Source: Anthostomella pinea | Taxonomy: Eukaryota; Ascomycota; Sordariomycetes; Xylariales; Xylariaceae | Direction: 5' to 3' | Length of the DNA stretch: 64,000 bases | Assembly (NCBI GenBank): GCA_963556695.1 | Contig: CAUWAG010000003.1 | Coordinates: 7,378,001 to 7,442,000, forward strand | Part shown: piece by piece, positions 11,147-23,362 of the stretch | How positions within the stretch are numbered: position 1 is the stretch's first letter | Layout: every line of letters starts with the position of its first letter | Notes under the pieces: generated by a model | Told to the model about the DNA's origin: nothing | What the model saw: only the letters and a program-made list of their open reading frames with translations | Database searches by the model: none | Translations under genes and position numbers: made by a program

Positions 11147-12703
11147 CTAAGGCCTCAATGCGAATGCGACTTCAGCGGGCACCCTGAACGAGGCGCAGAA
11201 CATACGTTTGTTAGGTGCCACATTTCTAACCTCCAACACGGCAACCTCGCCGGGCACATCCGGGTCGCCGAGCTCCATGGAAACACCGAGCTCGGCCGCG
11301 ACCCGCTCGCAGACATCCCGCGCGGGCCCATCGCCCTCCCCCTTGGCCGCGAAGCAGTGGACATGGACCAGCGGCAGCTTCCTATCGGTGTGCGGGGCAA
11401 ACAGTTGCTCGTGCCCAGCATACAAGCCGCGGAAGTACGGCAGGAAGGTGATGGCTGTGGCGGGGAGGTTCATCACGAAGTGTGATATCGTCGGCGGGAT
11501 CGCTATGCGCCGAGGCTCAGGCGGCGCCGCCTGTTCGTTGGCGTTGCTTGCTTTTGGGTGCAAGCGGCGCTTGTCCTTCCTCTGCATCTCCACGACGGCG
11601 TGTTCGCCGTTGGTGGATGCGGCGTAGACCAAGTCGGCCGCTCTCCTGATGAATGTTCGGCCGTCCTCGTTGAAGGGACGTACATACTGACTGACCTAAA
11701 GGTCACGGGTAAGCTTTTACACAGTATTTGCAGATATGCAAGTGTTGGTCTCCTTACCTTGTTGCGCTTGATGTTCTCGTCGAGATATCGGTAGCTCTCG
11801 GGGTTGTAGTCGTTTGCCCACACAAAGACGCCCTTCTTGCCTGCCGGTACCGCAAAGGGGCCGATGCCTGCCATGACGTCGCACACAACCTCGTCCGGTT
11901 CGAACAGCCTGATAATGCGGCTGTGCTCGCCCTCCAGCTTGCTATTCCAGTAGACCTGGGCGTAGTCAAATCGGAAGACGCACTCGTTCTCGCGCACCTC
12001 GACGTTGAGGTCGTCGGGCCCGGCGAGCACCTCGTAGGCGAAGGTGCGGAACTCGGACTGGGTGCCGACCTGGGCGACCTTGTTGATGACGGTGCGCACC
12101 GAGGGGTTCTTGTCGACCAGCACCTCGGCGATCAGCCGCTTGTAGGGCATAAACTGCTCCTTGAGGTTCACGTGCGCGACGTGGCCCGCCTGATTGAAGC
12201 CGACCGGAATCCCGTCGTGCACTTCGCGCAGGTCGTGCGGCAGCAGCGCCCGCATCACGTCCTCGTACAGCCAGTAGTCGTAGTCGAGCGCTAGGTCGTA
12301 CGGCACGATGCCCAGCTCCTCGCGCTGCACGGCGTCGCGGATCAGGGCGGTCCAGGTGTCAGGCGCTGCCATTGCGCTAGGTCAGCAGCTCGGACATGAA
12401 AGTGACACTCCGTGTATCTTTCGACTGGAACCCCGTTCGCGACTCACCTCCCGGCCTGACCTTGGGGTCAAGCAGCACGCATTTGGTGCCCTGCGACGCG
12501 AGCGCCTGGTCGGGGTGCGGCACGACGGCCGATACGCGGTCGGCGGCCAGCAGGGTCTTGTCCTGCTGCAGCTTCTGGCGCCAGCCCGCGATCTTCTTTT
12601 TGTCGGCGACGGCTGCCGCGGCGAGGTTGACGGTCTTGGAGAACAGCGACCGGTCGAGGACGCCGAGGGCGGAGCGGATCGTCGGCGGGCGGAAGGGACT
12701 CAT
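11147..12703 (-). CDS. TRM5: tRNA (guanine-37-N1)-methyltransferase TRM5
   Basis: Methylates G37 next to the anticodon using S-adenosylmethionine, preventing frameshifting; eukaryotic Trm5 acts in cytosol and mitochondria. Three exons: 12703-12448, 12365-11758 and 11695-11147, encoding 470 residues. Introns: 12366-12447 (GTGAGT) and 11696-11757 (GTAAGG). The protein starts MSPFRPPTIRSALGVLDRSLF, typical of fungal Trm5. It carries GHVAHVNLKEQFMPYK, the SAM-binding VVCDVMAGIGPFAVPAG, WANDYNPES, and the motif FVMNLPATAITFLPYFRG near the C-terminus. The second join gives NKVSQYVRPFNEDGRTFIR, a good family match. The gene is GC-rich throughout and is divergent from an AlkB-type gene 503 bp away. 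Confidence 0.93.
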
Positions 12704-13206
12704 GTCGTCCTCAGTCGCGTTGTCCTAGATTTGATCATGTGTATTAGCGACCACCTAGCGATACCACTCAGTTGGTCTGCCGACAAGGCCTGCACATACC
12801 GCCATAGTATTGAACCACTAATATAATCTGGCGCGACTTCAGTCGCGGTTGTGTGGTCTGGGTTCGCACAGACTTCGGACCCTTTGAAATTTGGGGCCTG
12901 ACGAAAGTGGGAATTTCTGCCCCCGTTATTTTGGGACGGGACAGGGATTAGCGGATCGCCAATGCAAGGCTGAGATCGACAAGGACGGCGCATGCGTCAT
13001 AGGCGTGAGGTAAGGCTGAAGCACGCCAAAGGTTGGGTGATGATTCGTAGAGTCTACCTCCCTCTAGGTATTAAGTTACTGACTTCGTACAAAGCCCGTA
13101 GATTCTGACCAAGACACTAACAGTTGCACTTTGTTCTAGCCTAGAAATATCATAACCTGGTTACTGTCATCTATACCGCCTCAAACCACGACACCCAGCC
13201 GCCCTG
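12704..13206. promoter_or_regulatory. Divergent promoter region TRM5 / AlkB-like
   Basis: 503 bp between two divergent start codons. A CCAAT pentamer is present at 12959-12963. No further element can be assigned. Confidence 0.5.
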
Positions 13207-14330
13207 ATGTCTAAGAAACGGACGATAGACGCCTTCTTCGGGGCGCCGAAGTCCAAGAAGCCGCGTAACTCTGAAATCACTGCGGATAGCGCAGACGGTC
13301 ATCAATTACCATCATCAGTAAGTTCCCACGTCCTCGGCACAACGAAATCCATACCAAAAGCCCAGTTAGTATCTGAGTTACTAACCTGCATCAGCCCGCC
13401 GCCGAGAACAACAGCACATTAGCATACTCCCAACACGCCACCTACCCCTTCCCAATCCCGCACCTCCCCACCCCCATCAGCCACGAGCTCAGCTCGCTCC
13501 CCGCCAGCATCGGCCGCGCCATGACCGACCAGCCGGACCTGGACCTGCTGTACTTCGAGCCGTACGTCCCGCCCGGCACCGCGAAGCAGCTATTCGCATT
13601 CCTGCGGTCCGAATTGCCGTTTTACCGCGTCGAGTACGACATCCAGCGCGGCGGAAACGCGACGCACATCCGCACGCCGCGCTGGACGACCGTGTTCGGC
13701 ATCGACGACACTGCGCGCTTCGCCCCTGCCCCCACCCCCGACGATGGGGCGGCCGCAGTACCTGTCGACGCGCGCACCGGGTCCAAACTCCCGGCCTCCG
13801 CGTTCCCGAAGTGCGCCCCGCGGCCCATCCCACAGTGCCTCGACGCGCTGCGCGAGTCGGCCGAGGCAGCCACGGGCTGCGAGTTCAATTTCTGCCTGGT
13901 GAACTACTACGCCTCGGGCGCCGACAGCATAAGCTACCACAGCGACGACGAGCGGTTCCTCGGTCCCCTGCCGGCCATCGCGTCCTTCTCGCTCGGGGCG
14001 CGTCGCGACTTCCTGATGAAGCACAAGCCCGTGGCGCCCGACGACAGCAACCCGGCGTTGTCGGCTAGCCTGAAGGACGCCAAGCCGCTGAAGCTGCCGC
14101 TCGCGAGCGGCGACATGATCCTGATGCGAGGCAGGACGCAGGCGAAATGGCTGCACTCGATACCGAAGCGGAGCGGGAAGAACGAGACGGACGGCGGGCG
14201 GATCAACATCACCTTTCGGAAAGCCATGGTCAGGGGCGGCACTGCGAATTACTATAATTACAACGTGGGCACCGGCCCTGTCTATAAGTGGGATGCTGCC
14301 GCCCGCGAGATGAAGCAATGGGAACTATGA
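13207..14330 (+). CDS. AlkB-type 2-oxoglutarate/Fe(II) dioxygenase (ALKBH2/3-like DNA repair)
   Basis: Predicted oxidative demethylase of alkylated nucleic acid bases. Two exons, 13207-13317 and 13395-14330, give 348 residues; intron 13318-13394 has GTAAGT, branch CTAAC and acceptor CAG. Fe(II) ligands are visible as the HxD in SISYHSDDERF (His219, Asp221) and the distal His in KWLHSIPKR (about His291). The 2-oxoglutarate-binding RxNxTxR motif is RINITFR (about 306-312). NYYASGADSISYH and GARRDFLMKHK are family-like. The extreme N-terminus, KKRTIDAFFG, resembles a PCNA-interacting PIP box but has Lys where Gln is usual. This suggests replication- or repair-linked nuclear action (inference). 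The stop lies 106 bp from the end of the converging NUS1-like gene. Confidence 0.9.
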
Positions 14331-14436
14331 CCATGACCCATGATTATGGTAACGGGGTATATCCCTCCAAGACAGCAATTGCTCCGATCCGCTCTATTTC
14401 TATACTCTCCCGTTTCATCCGAGAATCCGCCCATAT

Positions 14437-15534
14437 TTATTTGCCAATCTTAAAGGTCGCCTGGGAGTACTTCCGCAGGCCCCGCAGGAAGATCTGGTAG
14501 CCGACGCCCTGGTTGTCGGGCTCGCAGTAGATCTCGGTCAGGCGGATGGGCCACGGCGGGTAGCCCTGCAGGTTGACGTAGGGCTCAAACGAGATGAGCA
14601 GGTCGGGCTCGCGCATGACGGCGTCGGACAGTTCGCTGTCGACAATATCGGTGGTGATGTCCTTGGGCCGTATCTTCTCCTTCTGGACCATCGTGGCGAG
14701 GACCTTAGTAAGGTCCACCATTGCCTCTCGACCGTCGTCCTCGGAGACGAGTATAATCGTCAGGCAGCGCTCTCGCGGGAGGTCTGCTCGGTTCGGCGAC
14801 TGCAACGTGCTGGCGCCGCGTGTGGCAAGGGCCTGCGGGGGAGCTTGGTTCTTGCCAAACCAGGCGCTGAGCTTCTGGTTTACGGTGCGATACGTACGGT
14901 TCATGTACCTCTTCAGCAAACCTGGCGGACTATGATTAGTAATGCCTACAGCAATAGGAGAGCTTCACTGCTTGTTACCTGTCTTCTCGTATATGGATAG
15001 TTGAGGGATGCCAGCAGAGGCGCACCAAGCAGCGATTTCCGACACCTCGTTGACCAGCAGCTGCAGCGCGTTGTCTCCGCTGCCGCCATCTTCTAGGGTC
15101 AGTATGACGCTGAGATGTTCCGGCAGTCTCCTCAGTTTGCCCACGTCTCTTCGGACGTATTCGGGTGTGTTGTGGTGGTAGTTGAGTATGGAAACGGCTC
15201 GCACGGACACCGCTCGATATGCGATGCGCATGCGGATGTAGACGGAGAAGATGGCGTGGACGAAGGCATAGAGGAAGACGAAGAGCTGCGCCTTGACGAC
15301 CTTTCGAAGCCCAAATCGCGATTTGTCTTTAGCTTTCCTTCCCCGGCTGCTGCTTCGTTCTCGGGCGGGTGGCGCAGGGAGATAGTTCTAGCGGATAGAG
15401 TCAGAACCAGACCTGAGAGTGTCGAAGGCCAGACGAACCTTAACTAGCTCTTCCCGCTCTTCCACGCCGAGTTTGGTGTGCCCAGCTCTCTCATCTTCCC
15501 GGTATAACTGCGTGTCTCTGGCATTGAAAGACAT
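14437..15534 (-). CDS. NUS1: NUS1-like subunit of dehydrodolichyl diphosphate synthase
   Basis: Nus1/NgBR is the non-catalytic partner of the cis-prenyltransferase that makes dolichol for glycosylation, at the ER membrane. Three exons (15534-15439, 15387-14979, 14921-14437) encode 329 residues. Intron 1 (15388-15438) has the unusual donor GTTCGT; intron 2 (14922-14978) has GTAACA. An N-terminal hydrophobic helix (AQLFVFLYAFVHAIFSVYIR) provides the membrane anchor. Next come LPEHLSVILTLEDGG and the undecaprenyl-synthase-like fold with LSIYEKTGLLKRY across intron 2. The C-terminal half has DLLISFEPYVNLQGYPPWP and TEIYCEPDNQ. The C-terminus, FKIGK, sits where NgBR orthologs carry an RxG motif, with Lys replacing Arg. 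Divergent from COG4. Confidence 0.9.
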
Positions 15535-16134
15535 GGCTCATATCTTAGAGAGTGAAGCAAACTGTTCAATTGGCATTGGGATGGTGGAAGAAGCACGGCA
15601 AATTGTACGTTTATGGCACGATGCCGGAATGGTGGAGACCGCAATCGTTCGTGTCCAGGGGTCGGCTTGAGGTGATTCAACCGGAGCGTTGGGAGTATTC
15701 CAATGTGTACATGTATACTGTTCAGTCGGGACTGTGATCTTCGAGGCTCTGGCAGGGCTGGGATGGTGTATATTGAATATTGAAGTGACAACATTGATGA
15801 AACGAAGCTGTCAGTTCCAAGCTGGAGATTCCCCAGCCACAATTACGTGGCGATCGGGCCAGGCCTTTTCCTGCCGCTAGCAGCTCGCCTGAAGGACCCC
15901 CCTCTGCCCCTGTAGCAGGGAGCTGGGAATTGGAATGATTGAAGGTCAGGTTGCGACAGACCCGATGTAGCAAGCATTCGCATTTAAACAAACAACACCC
16001 AGACTTTCCCACCACTTCCCACGCTGGACCTACCGACAACACCAAGCCGAACCGCAGTGCATACCCTCCGATAGCCGACCGAATACAGCCTCTGCCCATG
16101 TCTCGCACGCCATTCCACATCCTCACTTGATCCA
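15535..16134. promoter_or_regulatory. Divergent promoter region NUS1 / COG4
   Basis: 600 bp between divergent start codons. An inverted CCAAT (ATTGG) occurs at 15929-15933. The rest shows no recognisable element. Confidence 0.5.
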
Positions 16135-18745
16135 ATGGAGCGGACGGGTTCGGGGTCGCGAGCCCTGTTCCCCAAGGGTCCCAGCTTCACCCTCGAGGAC
16201 TTCTCGAATAAGGACTTTATCGTGCGCGACTTCGTGGATAGCCTTGCCGAGAGCGCTGTATCTCTCAACCGCCGCTCTGGAACATCCCAGCAAGCCTTCG
16301 ACCCAAAGCCTTTGATCAGGAGCTTTGAGAGTATGGTGTAGCCCTCCCTAGGGCCGTCCCAAGCTCTGTGCTAACATGTTTCCTCCAGATGCGCTGCAAG
16401 GACTAGGGAACCTCTCCGAGGAATTGCAAGAGAAGGAGTCAGACCTTCTATCGCAAGTTCGACGTGCAGAAGTCCAACATGACCAGACGCTCGACACTCT
16501 CGGCCGCAAGCTCGACCAGTCCATAAACCAGTTCGAAGCCCTCGACCTCACTCTCAACAACCCCGACGCGAATGACAGAGGTAGCCGCGGTGAAGCAGGT
16601 GGCAATATCGCTGTGCAGATTGGAGAGAAGCTTGAGGAATTGGACAGGAAACGGAGACGCGCCTTGGATGCCAATTTCCTCATACAGTGCTGGCTCCAAG
16701 TGAGCGAGACTGGCGAGCTCACGTCTTTGCAAGATATTCAGCGCCAAGGAGGTTCCGAAAACAAAGTCCGATGTGCCGTAATCGCACATCAACTGATGCG
16801 CATCAGTCAAAGGCTAGACTCGGCATCATGGAATAATGCCAATGGGGTTCACCGGAATGGCGTCACAAACGGCGTCACTGTTACTGAGAGGAAACATAAC
16901 ACCCGAGAGATATTGGAGAAGTTCTGCGAGACCTTGGAGCAGGACTTGTTGAAGCAGTTCAACAATAGCTACCGGAAACAAAACTTTGACGACATGATGG
17001 AGTGTGCCAAGGTGCTGCACGATTTCAATGGCGGCGCCAGTGTCATAGCCGTCTTCGTCAACCAGCACCAGTTCTTCATCGACAGGGACCAGCTCATTAC
17101 AGACGAAGTGACGACGGATGGAGAAACTTGGGATCAGCTTGCAGATCCCGACTCTGAGCCACCCGGTGTTGAGCCTAGTCTACAGTCACTCGTTGATGAG
17201 GTTCGGATCATCATGCAAGAAGAGTCCTTCATTATCAAAAGGGCCTTCCCCTACTACGAGACCGTCCTTATCAAATTCATACAGCGCATATTTCAGCAGT
17301 CAATTCAGCAGAGGTTGGAAATGGTTCTGGAGAAAGCTAACACCATCTCATCGTTGGCCTTTTTACGATCCCTTCATGCTTCGAGGAGCTATATCAGTGC
17401 CTTGATAGAGGACCTGAAAACACACGGTCTTACTGAGCACCCAGAACCCTGTTCGGCACAGATAGCCCAGACACTGGATCAGCAGGTGGAAGAGCTATTC
17501 GTTCCATATATCATGGGCAACTCGTACATCGACCGGGAGAAGAGGAGCTTGGAAGAGCTGTTCAATTCACTTTTGTTCAAATTCAACATCTATCACTCCC
17601 GAAGGAAGAAGGCCCCAACGGGCTTCATGGCCTCGTTGGCCCAACAGACCAATCAGCTCATGGCAACTGCTAAGGACGCTTATCTGGAACGGCTTGAATC
17701 GTCTGAGCTCACGCCGACCCAAAAGGCCATGATGTTGAGAGTTGCTGGGGTTCAGGAAAACGACAAGAACAAGAATGAGATCGAAGTCTCGGAAGAAGAC
17801 GGCATTCTGAGCACTGCCAATGCCAAGCGAATGATGACCTGGCTTGCAGAGAGCGTCCGGCGGACCTTGGAGCTCGGCAGTCAAAGTGAGACCCCCAAGG
17901 ATGTTGCTATACTTCTCAATCTCCTCATGGCGAACATGGGCCAGGTGTACGTGGAGACGGCCCTGGAGGCTGCCATGGAGAAGGCCACGTCGCAAGAGAG
18001 TGTAAAGAACGTGCCGGACCTAAGCTATTTGCCATTGATACGGCCAGCTGTAACCATTACCAGCATCATGTCCCGCTTCATTACGACTGTCTTGATTCGT
18101 TTAGCAGAATCCAACACCACGGTACGGAGAAGCATGGAGGCACAGTCAAAGATGGGTATTGAATCCATCGAGAAGAAGGCCAACACCATTATGAAAAGCA
18201 CCGTGGACGTCATCATCAACTGGGTGACGAAAATGCTGGCCCAGCAGAAGAAACTCGACTTCCTGCCCAAAGACGAGCTAAGCCTCGTCGAATCATTGCA
18301 GACCCCGACCTGCACCTCCATCTGCCTCTTCCTGACCCGGGCCACGGGCCTGCTCGGCCAGACCATCGACGGCCAGAACCTCGAGGTCTTCAGCAGCGAG
18401 CTGGCGCTGGCGATCCAGCGGCTCCTCTTCGACCACTTCAAGAAGTTCAAGGTCAACGCGACCGGCGGCCTGATGGTGACCAAGGACATCGCCAAGTACG
18501 TGGCGACGCTCAAGGAGTGGCCCCTGACCAAGGACGTCGAGGCCGCCGTCGAGCTGCTGACCGAGATCGGCTACCTCTTCATCATCGGGCCCGAGGCCCT
18601 GCGCGAGAGGGGCAGGAACTTGGCCACGAGCACCAGCAGCGGCTCCTCCAGCAAGAAGCTGCTCAAGGCCGACTTCAAGGCGTTCATCCAGAGCAGAGAC
18701 GACGCGAGGAGCATTGGCGTCCAGAGTGTGCTCACGAGTCTGTAG
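16135..18745 (+). CDS. COG4: Conserved oligomeric Golgi complex subunit 4
   Basis: Lobe-A subunit of the COG tethering complex, which captures retrograde vesicles at the Golgi and binds SNAREs and the SM protein Sly1. Two exons, 16135-16330 and 16389-18745, encode 850 residues, close to yeast Cog4. The intron (58 bp) has donor GTATGG, branch GCTAAC and acceptor CAG; the join reads SFENALQGLGNLSEEL. Family-typical segments include FIQCWLQVSETGELTSLQDI, the AVIAHQLMRI heptad region and YLPLIRPAVTITSIMSRFI. The N-terminal 120 residues are helical and coiled-coil-like. The last roughly 500 bases switch to much higher GC than the rest of the gene. Divergent from NUS1; converges on the homeodomain gene. 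Confidence 0.93.
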
Positions 18746-19562
18746 GTTATGGATGGACTGGGTCATGGGAAGCTGGCGTTTGTGGATCTTGTGGAACTTT
18801 TGGGTTGCGATGTGATGATGGTGTACAGACAGTTGTATGAGATGAATGAATGATACCATGAATAAGCTCGTGTCTACGAAGTTGCCGATATCGTGATTTC
18901 TTAAGAATGCCGTCTATCACGCGTGCACTCACGCAGGAGAATGGCAGTTCAACATAGATTAGACCTTTTCGCCTCGGTTTGAATTCATTACCAACCTGCC
19001 CAAGAGCGAGAACGCTACCTAGCCAGCTAGTCAATTCGTATAAAGTTGCAAATGTGACATTGTTGATGGTTTAATAAGACACAAAACAAGTGATCCTCCT
19101 CTCCTGCCTGGCATATCACAAGCTCCCGAGGTAGGTAGGGTAGAGACACATATATAGACCATCAACTCGGGCCCAAAAAGCCACAAAAGCCCTGCCGCAA
19201 TATGGAACGGGAATCAATGGTCAGCTTTTTCTCAAAAGCGCCAACGTTCCAAAGTATCTTTGTAGAATGAATCCGACTTTGAACCAATATCGTTTTCCCC
19301 ATCATGTCAAGGGCCCAAGCATATCTCTTTTCTTTTCTCCAGTCCGACGGTTCTCGAATATGGGTTTCCACATCCTAGATACCACAGCATGCTCAGGTGG
19401 TTTGCTACGACCCCAGACATGTAGCAGCCAGCCCTAGCCGAAGCTGCCGCACATGAGCCGTAGTCATTCGGTGTTGGTCTTCACCCAACCTCTGGTGACT
19501 TATCACAGTCCTAAACAGCTGAGGAGTCTATAACCTCCGACCAGGACAAGTGGCGCATCTTC
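18746..19562. other. Convergent intergenic region COG4/homeodomain gene
   Basis: 817 bp, presumably the two 3'UTRs. It contains one TAGGTAGG-type string (19130-19140) and no supportable ORF. Confidence 0.55.
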
Positions 19563-21758
19563 TCAGCGCCAGTTCCCCTGGCTCAGCGACAACAGGCCAG
19601 CAATGCAATCCATATCGGGCTTTTTACTGGGCGAGACCTCTCCGCGCATGAAGCGCTCAACCTCGTTGTCGCGCTTTCCGGGACCGCGAGCACGCTGCTC
19701 GGCACCGGCATTCTCCTTCTCGCCGTCCTCGAAGATCAACACGAGCGCATTCCCCATCTTTCCACCTCGGGGTCGCGGCGAGGGCGCCGTATTCGCCCTC
19801 TTGCTGCCCAGAGGTGTGCGCCTGCCCGAACGGTCCTGCTCGCCCAGAACGCGTCCAGCGCGGCGCGAGTTCTTGGCTCCTCGCCTCGTAGGCAACTCCG
19901 GAGACTTGCGCGACACGGGTGGTGGTAGGGGTCGCCTTCGGTGCGACGGGTTGCCCTCCTCATCCGGGCTCCAATTCTCCTTGTCGGAATCACCCGACGG
20001 GCTGAGAATCACAGAGAGGGCTGACTTCTTTTCCGGCTCCAGCACTTGGAGCACTTCGGATGCCGTCTCGCGAGCCGTAGGCCTGTCCGAAAACGAGACG
20101 GGCGGCAAGCTTTGCATGCGCGCGATGCTGCTGCTCGCTCGGCTGAGCTTAGGTTTCTTAGCCCCGCCTCGGCCCGAGGTCTTGTGAGCCGGCGAGTTAC
20201 GTTTGCCAGGGTTGCTCTGCAGGACGTTCGGGCTGCTGTGGTTGTTCACCAGGTTGTTGAGGCTGGCAGAGCTGCTGCTGGACCGCAGCAAGCTGATCGC
20301 TGCGATTGCTGAGCCGGACGACTCGTTCTCAGCTTGCCTGGTCAACTCATCACGACTGTCGGTTTCGCAACATGACTCCCAGGCGTGAACATCTCGTGAC
20401 CGGCCACGAGAGAGCTGCGGTGGTAGATGAGCCGTAAGAGTCGAAATAGGAGGAAGGGTGATACCGGGGAGGGCGCTCCGGCTTCTCTGGAGAGTTCTGT
20501 TGCTGCGGACTGGCGGCAGGGTTTCGACATCCAGAGGTAGTTGCGGGGCGACTGGACGCGGTGGAGAAGGCTGTGAGGAAACCAGTCCGGCCTTTCCGTC
20601 CAAAGAAAGCGAGAGGCGGACCTGGGAGGAGTTCGAAGGTGGTGGCAGGATAGATGGCGAGTTGTTGACGGTGGACGCGGTGGAGGACGGGAACGAGTCG
20701 AGCCTGCAAGAGCGTTAGCACCGGGCCCGTGAGTGTACGCACAAGATTCGTACCTAAACGAGTCGTCTCCGGGCCTTCCCAGCGTGGAAGGGGTAGAGAA
20801 CAAGTTCCCAGCGTTCCAGCGGTTCGACAGGTAGCCGACCGACGCAATGGAAGCCTGCGATAGGGCATGGGAGTCATTCTCCAGCTCAGCCTTCTGCGAC
20901 CCTGGCGGCGTGGCCGCTTCTGGAACCTGAACTTCGGCCTTCGCAGGGTCTTCTGCAAGCAGTTGGACCGCCTCGACAGGTTTGGGAGAAGAGGCCTGGA
21001 ATGGATTCTGTGGTCCTGCGTCGTCTTGAGCACTGGATGCTGTTCTTCCCGCGTCTACACATGCCCTGCCATCAACAGGCGTCTCGTGGAACTGTTCAGC
21101 GGCACGCTGCAGGCCAATGGATGCAGGTACCGGTTCGATCGACGTGGGTGCCGGATCGGACGACAGAATACTAATCCCACCGCCATATCGCAGAGCTTCG
21201 ATCTCCTGCGGTGAGAGTGGACGCGATTTCCGACGGTCGTTTTGGCGACGGTTCTGGAACCATATCTGCAGAACGAACACAGTGTCAGTCCCAATTGGAG
21301 AGGAGATGCCGTTCAATCGGCTCTCGAGGCGCGTCATGATGTCGGTAGGGCGGGTCACGAACTTGGACTTCTTTCTCGTTGAGGGTGACGCGCTCTACGA
21401 TGTCGAGACGCGCCGCCTTGTCTGGCTTTGGATTCGAGCTATACGCTGATTCGAGAATAGACTTGTCTTGTGTTCTAGAGAGGATAGAAGGCCAATTGTC
21501 AGCTGGACCAGCAATTACAGAGACCGGGTTTCGGGGGGTTTGTCCCATGGGTACTCACGTGGTCCTCTTCCGCTTGCCCTTGGGGTGTTTTTCGCAGTCG
21601 GGGTTCTGGGAGGAATACGACGAGTCTAGTCGAAAGGAGGATTCGAACGACAGGTTCGAGGTGTCTGGGTTGCTGTCCTGGGAGCTGTTGAAGGTGTCGT
21701 GGCTGTCGTGGGCTGCCGCCATGGTGGGTGGAGTCGACGCGGTGGTGGGGAGGGACAT
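19563..21758 (-). CDS. Homeodomain transcription factor, YOX1-like
   Basis: Four exons (21758-21559, 21474-21363, 21265-20754, 20703-19563) encode 654 residues. Intron donors are GTGAGT, GTTCGT and GTACGA. The homeodomain is assembled from exons 1-3: KGKRKRTTTQDKSILESAY, then NPKPDKAARLDIVERVTLNE, then KEVQIWFQNRRQNDRRKSRP (about residues 58-121). Recognition helix 3 (WFQNRRQN) is intact, and its intron lies immediately before IWFQ. The rest is low-complexity, with a Lys/Arg-rich block (KKPKLSRASS) and a conserved-looking extreme C-terminus DCIAGLLSLSQGNWR. It is nuclear and DNA-binding by homology. Yeast Yox1 represses M/G1 genes; the target set here is unknown and orthology to Yox1 versus Yhp1 cannot be resolved by eye. 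Confidence 0.88.
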
Positions 21759-23362
21759 TGTTTGGACGGATGGTGGTTATGAATGCATTATATACCGGAC
21801 GGGATAGGACGAAAGAGAAGGCTTCTTCAACACACGCACACGCACACAAACAACACTGCAACTCGTGAGTTTCGACGCCGACAATGGGAGAGAAGAGAGT
21901 CGAGGACAGACGACAGACAAGAGGAAGCGGGCAGCAGGTGAGTTATTGGAGGTGGTTTGGTGTTTGGTGGGGACTGGACTGTCTTGGGCGTGGTATTATT
22001 TGCGTGGGCGTGTCATGTCCAGAACATCCTTGAACCGCGTCCCTTCCCCCCAGCCCCAGCCACAGTCCATCTCGGCCAATCACAGTGCCCCGTCGCGTCT
22101 CTCGTCGTCCCAAAAGGGTAACTTATTTTTATTGACTCTGGCCTCGCATCTCCAGGTTGACGGGCTCAGATTCTTAGCTTGTCCACAAACACGCCGTCGC
22201 CGTCGCTGGAATCAAACTAATTAACCAAAGACATTTGCATCAATCAGTCAATTAAAGTGCATGCATGATATTGATGTCTACCTTAGGCAACACACCTGCA
22301 CATATGACTAACTCACCTATATATGTTGTGTTGTCTTATGCATTGTGCATCTTGACTCTCTTGAAACTGACTTGGTAGATCACCAGGTTGAGGACACGAT
22401 AGCACACAGGTCTAGTCTAGGAAGTGGTATAAGGCTATAATTAGCTGTTTATCCACCAGCCCATCGCATCTTCTAGCGTGGGATCGTTCAACTCAGATTT
22501 ACGCAAAGTGATTCGTATGTACACTGTCCAAGTACTATGAGCTCTAGCACCTCCATGTTCTAGTCATACTGAAACCCGACACCCGGGCATTTGTAGCCGC
22601 GATGAAATCCATCGACCATGGCATATTCGTACCTGTCCCCAAGTCCTCCCCAAGTTCTGCGTCAGAGAGTTCGGCATCTCGTCAACCCCGTCCTCACCCT
22701 GTGGCCTACCCGCCTCAAGCAGATCCAGCCCCGGCACCGGTGATGATCTTCAAGAGCGGTGACCCACTGCGAGGCAAAGTTGGTTGATCTCAAAGGTATT
22801 TGTAGGTTTCGTGTGGCTTGACGTTGGAAGTTTGATGATAAATATCAGGCCAACGAAAAATGTGCTTTGGCTGGGTTAGGAAGTAGGTAATGTTACCGCG
22901 TCTCCGGTGAGCCCGTCTTTCGTGGCTGCCGCTTGTGGAAGCTAAAAAGATATGATCCAGAAACACCATGTACTTATTAATGACTCGCCCACCAGCTTCA
23001 AAATACGATTTCTTGAATGGCATACCTTCACGAGTGGCATATCGGGAAGGCATGTTGGAAACAGGTTACATTGCGTCGTTATCTAGACCCCGCGTAATTC
23101 ATTATTATCAGGATGGTATGAAATGGGTGAAATCAGGCACGCAGGCTAAAACTCATGACCAATGCACGTTTGGATGTCCAAGAGACATATATAGTTCTGA
23201 ACCGCCCTAGATCAATATTCCCGCCCGGCGCCCATCAACTACCCAAGAAAGTAGGGAATCGGGAAACAAGGATGTCTCCGTGGTTGGTGCTTTTCGCAAG
23301 ACTGAGGTGATCTATCTAATGGGTCCTCATCTGATCCAACCCAGGGTTCTATTTCTAAAGTT
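21759..23362. other. Intergenic region upstream of the homeodomain gene and downstream of NAD kinase
   Basis: 1.6 kb. The left part must contain the homeodomain promoter, including a short CA-rich tract near 21836-21857. A 61-codon ORF (22602-22787 +) has no recognisable features. Nothing else is supportable. Confidence 0.5.

Noticed and set aside
18293..18859. 188-codon antisense ORF over the COG4 3' end
   Set aside because: Same cause: the high-GC3 sense strand leaves the antisense frame open. No recognisable domain.
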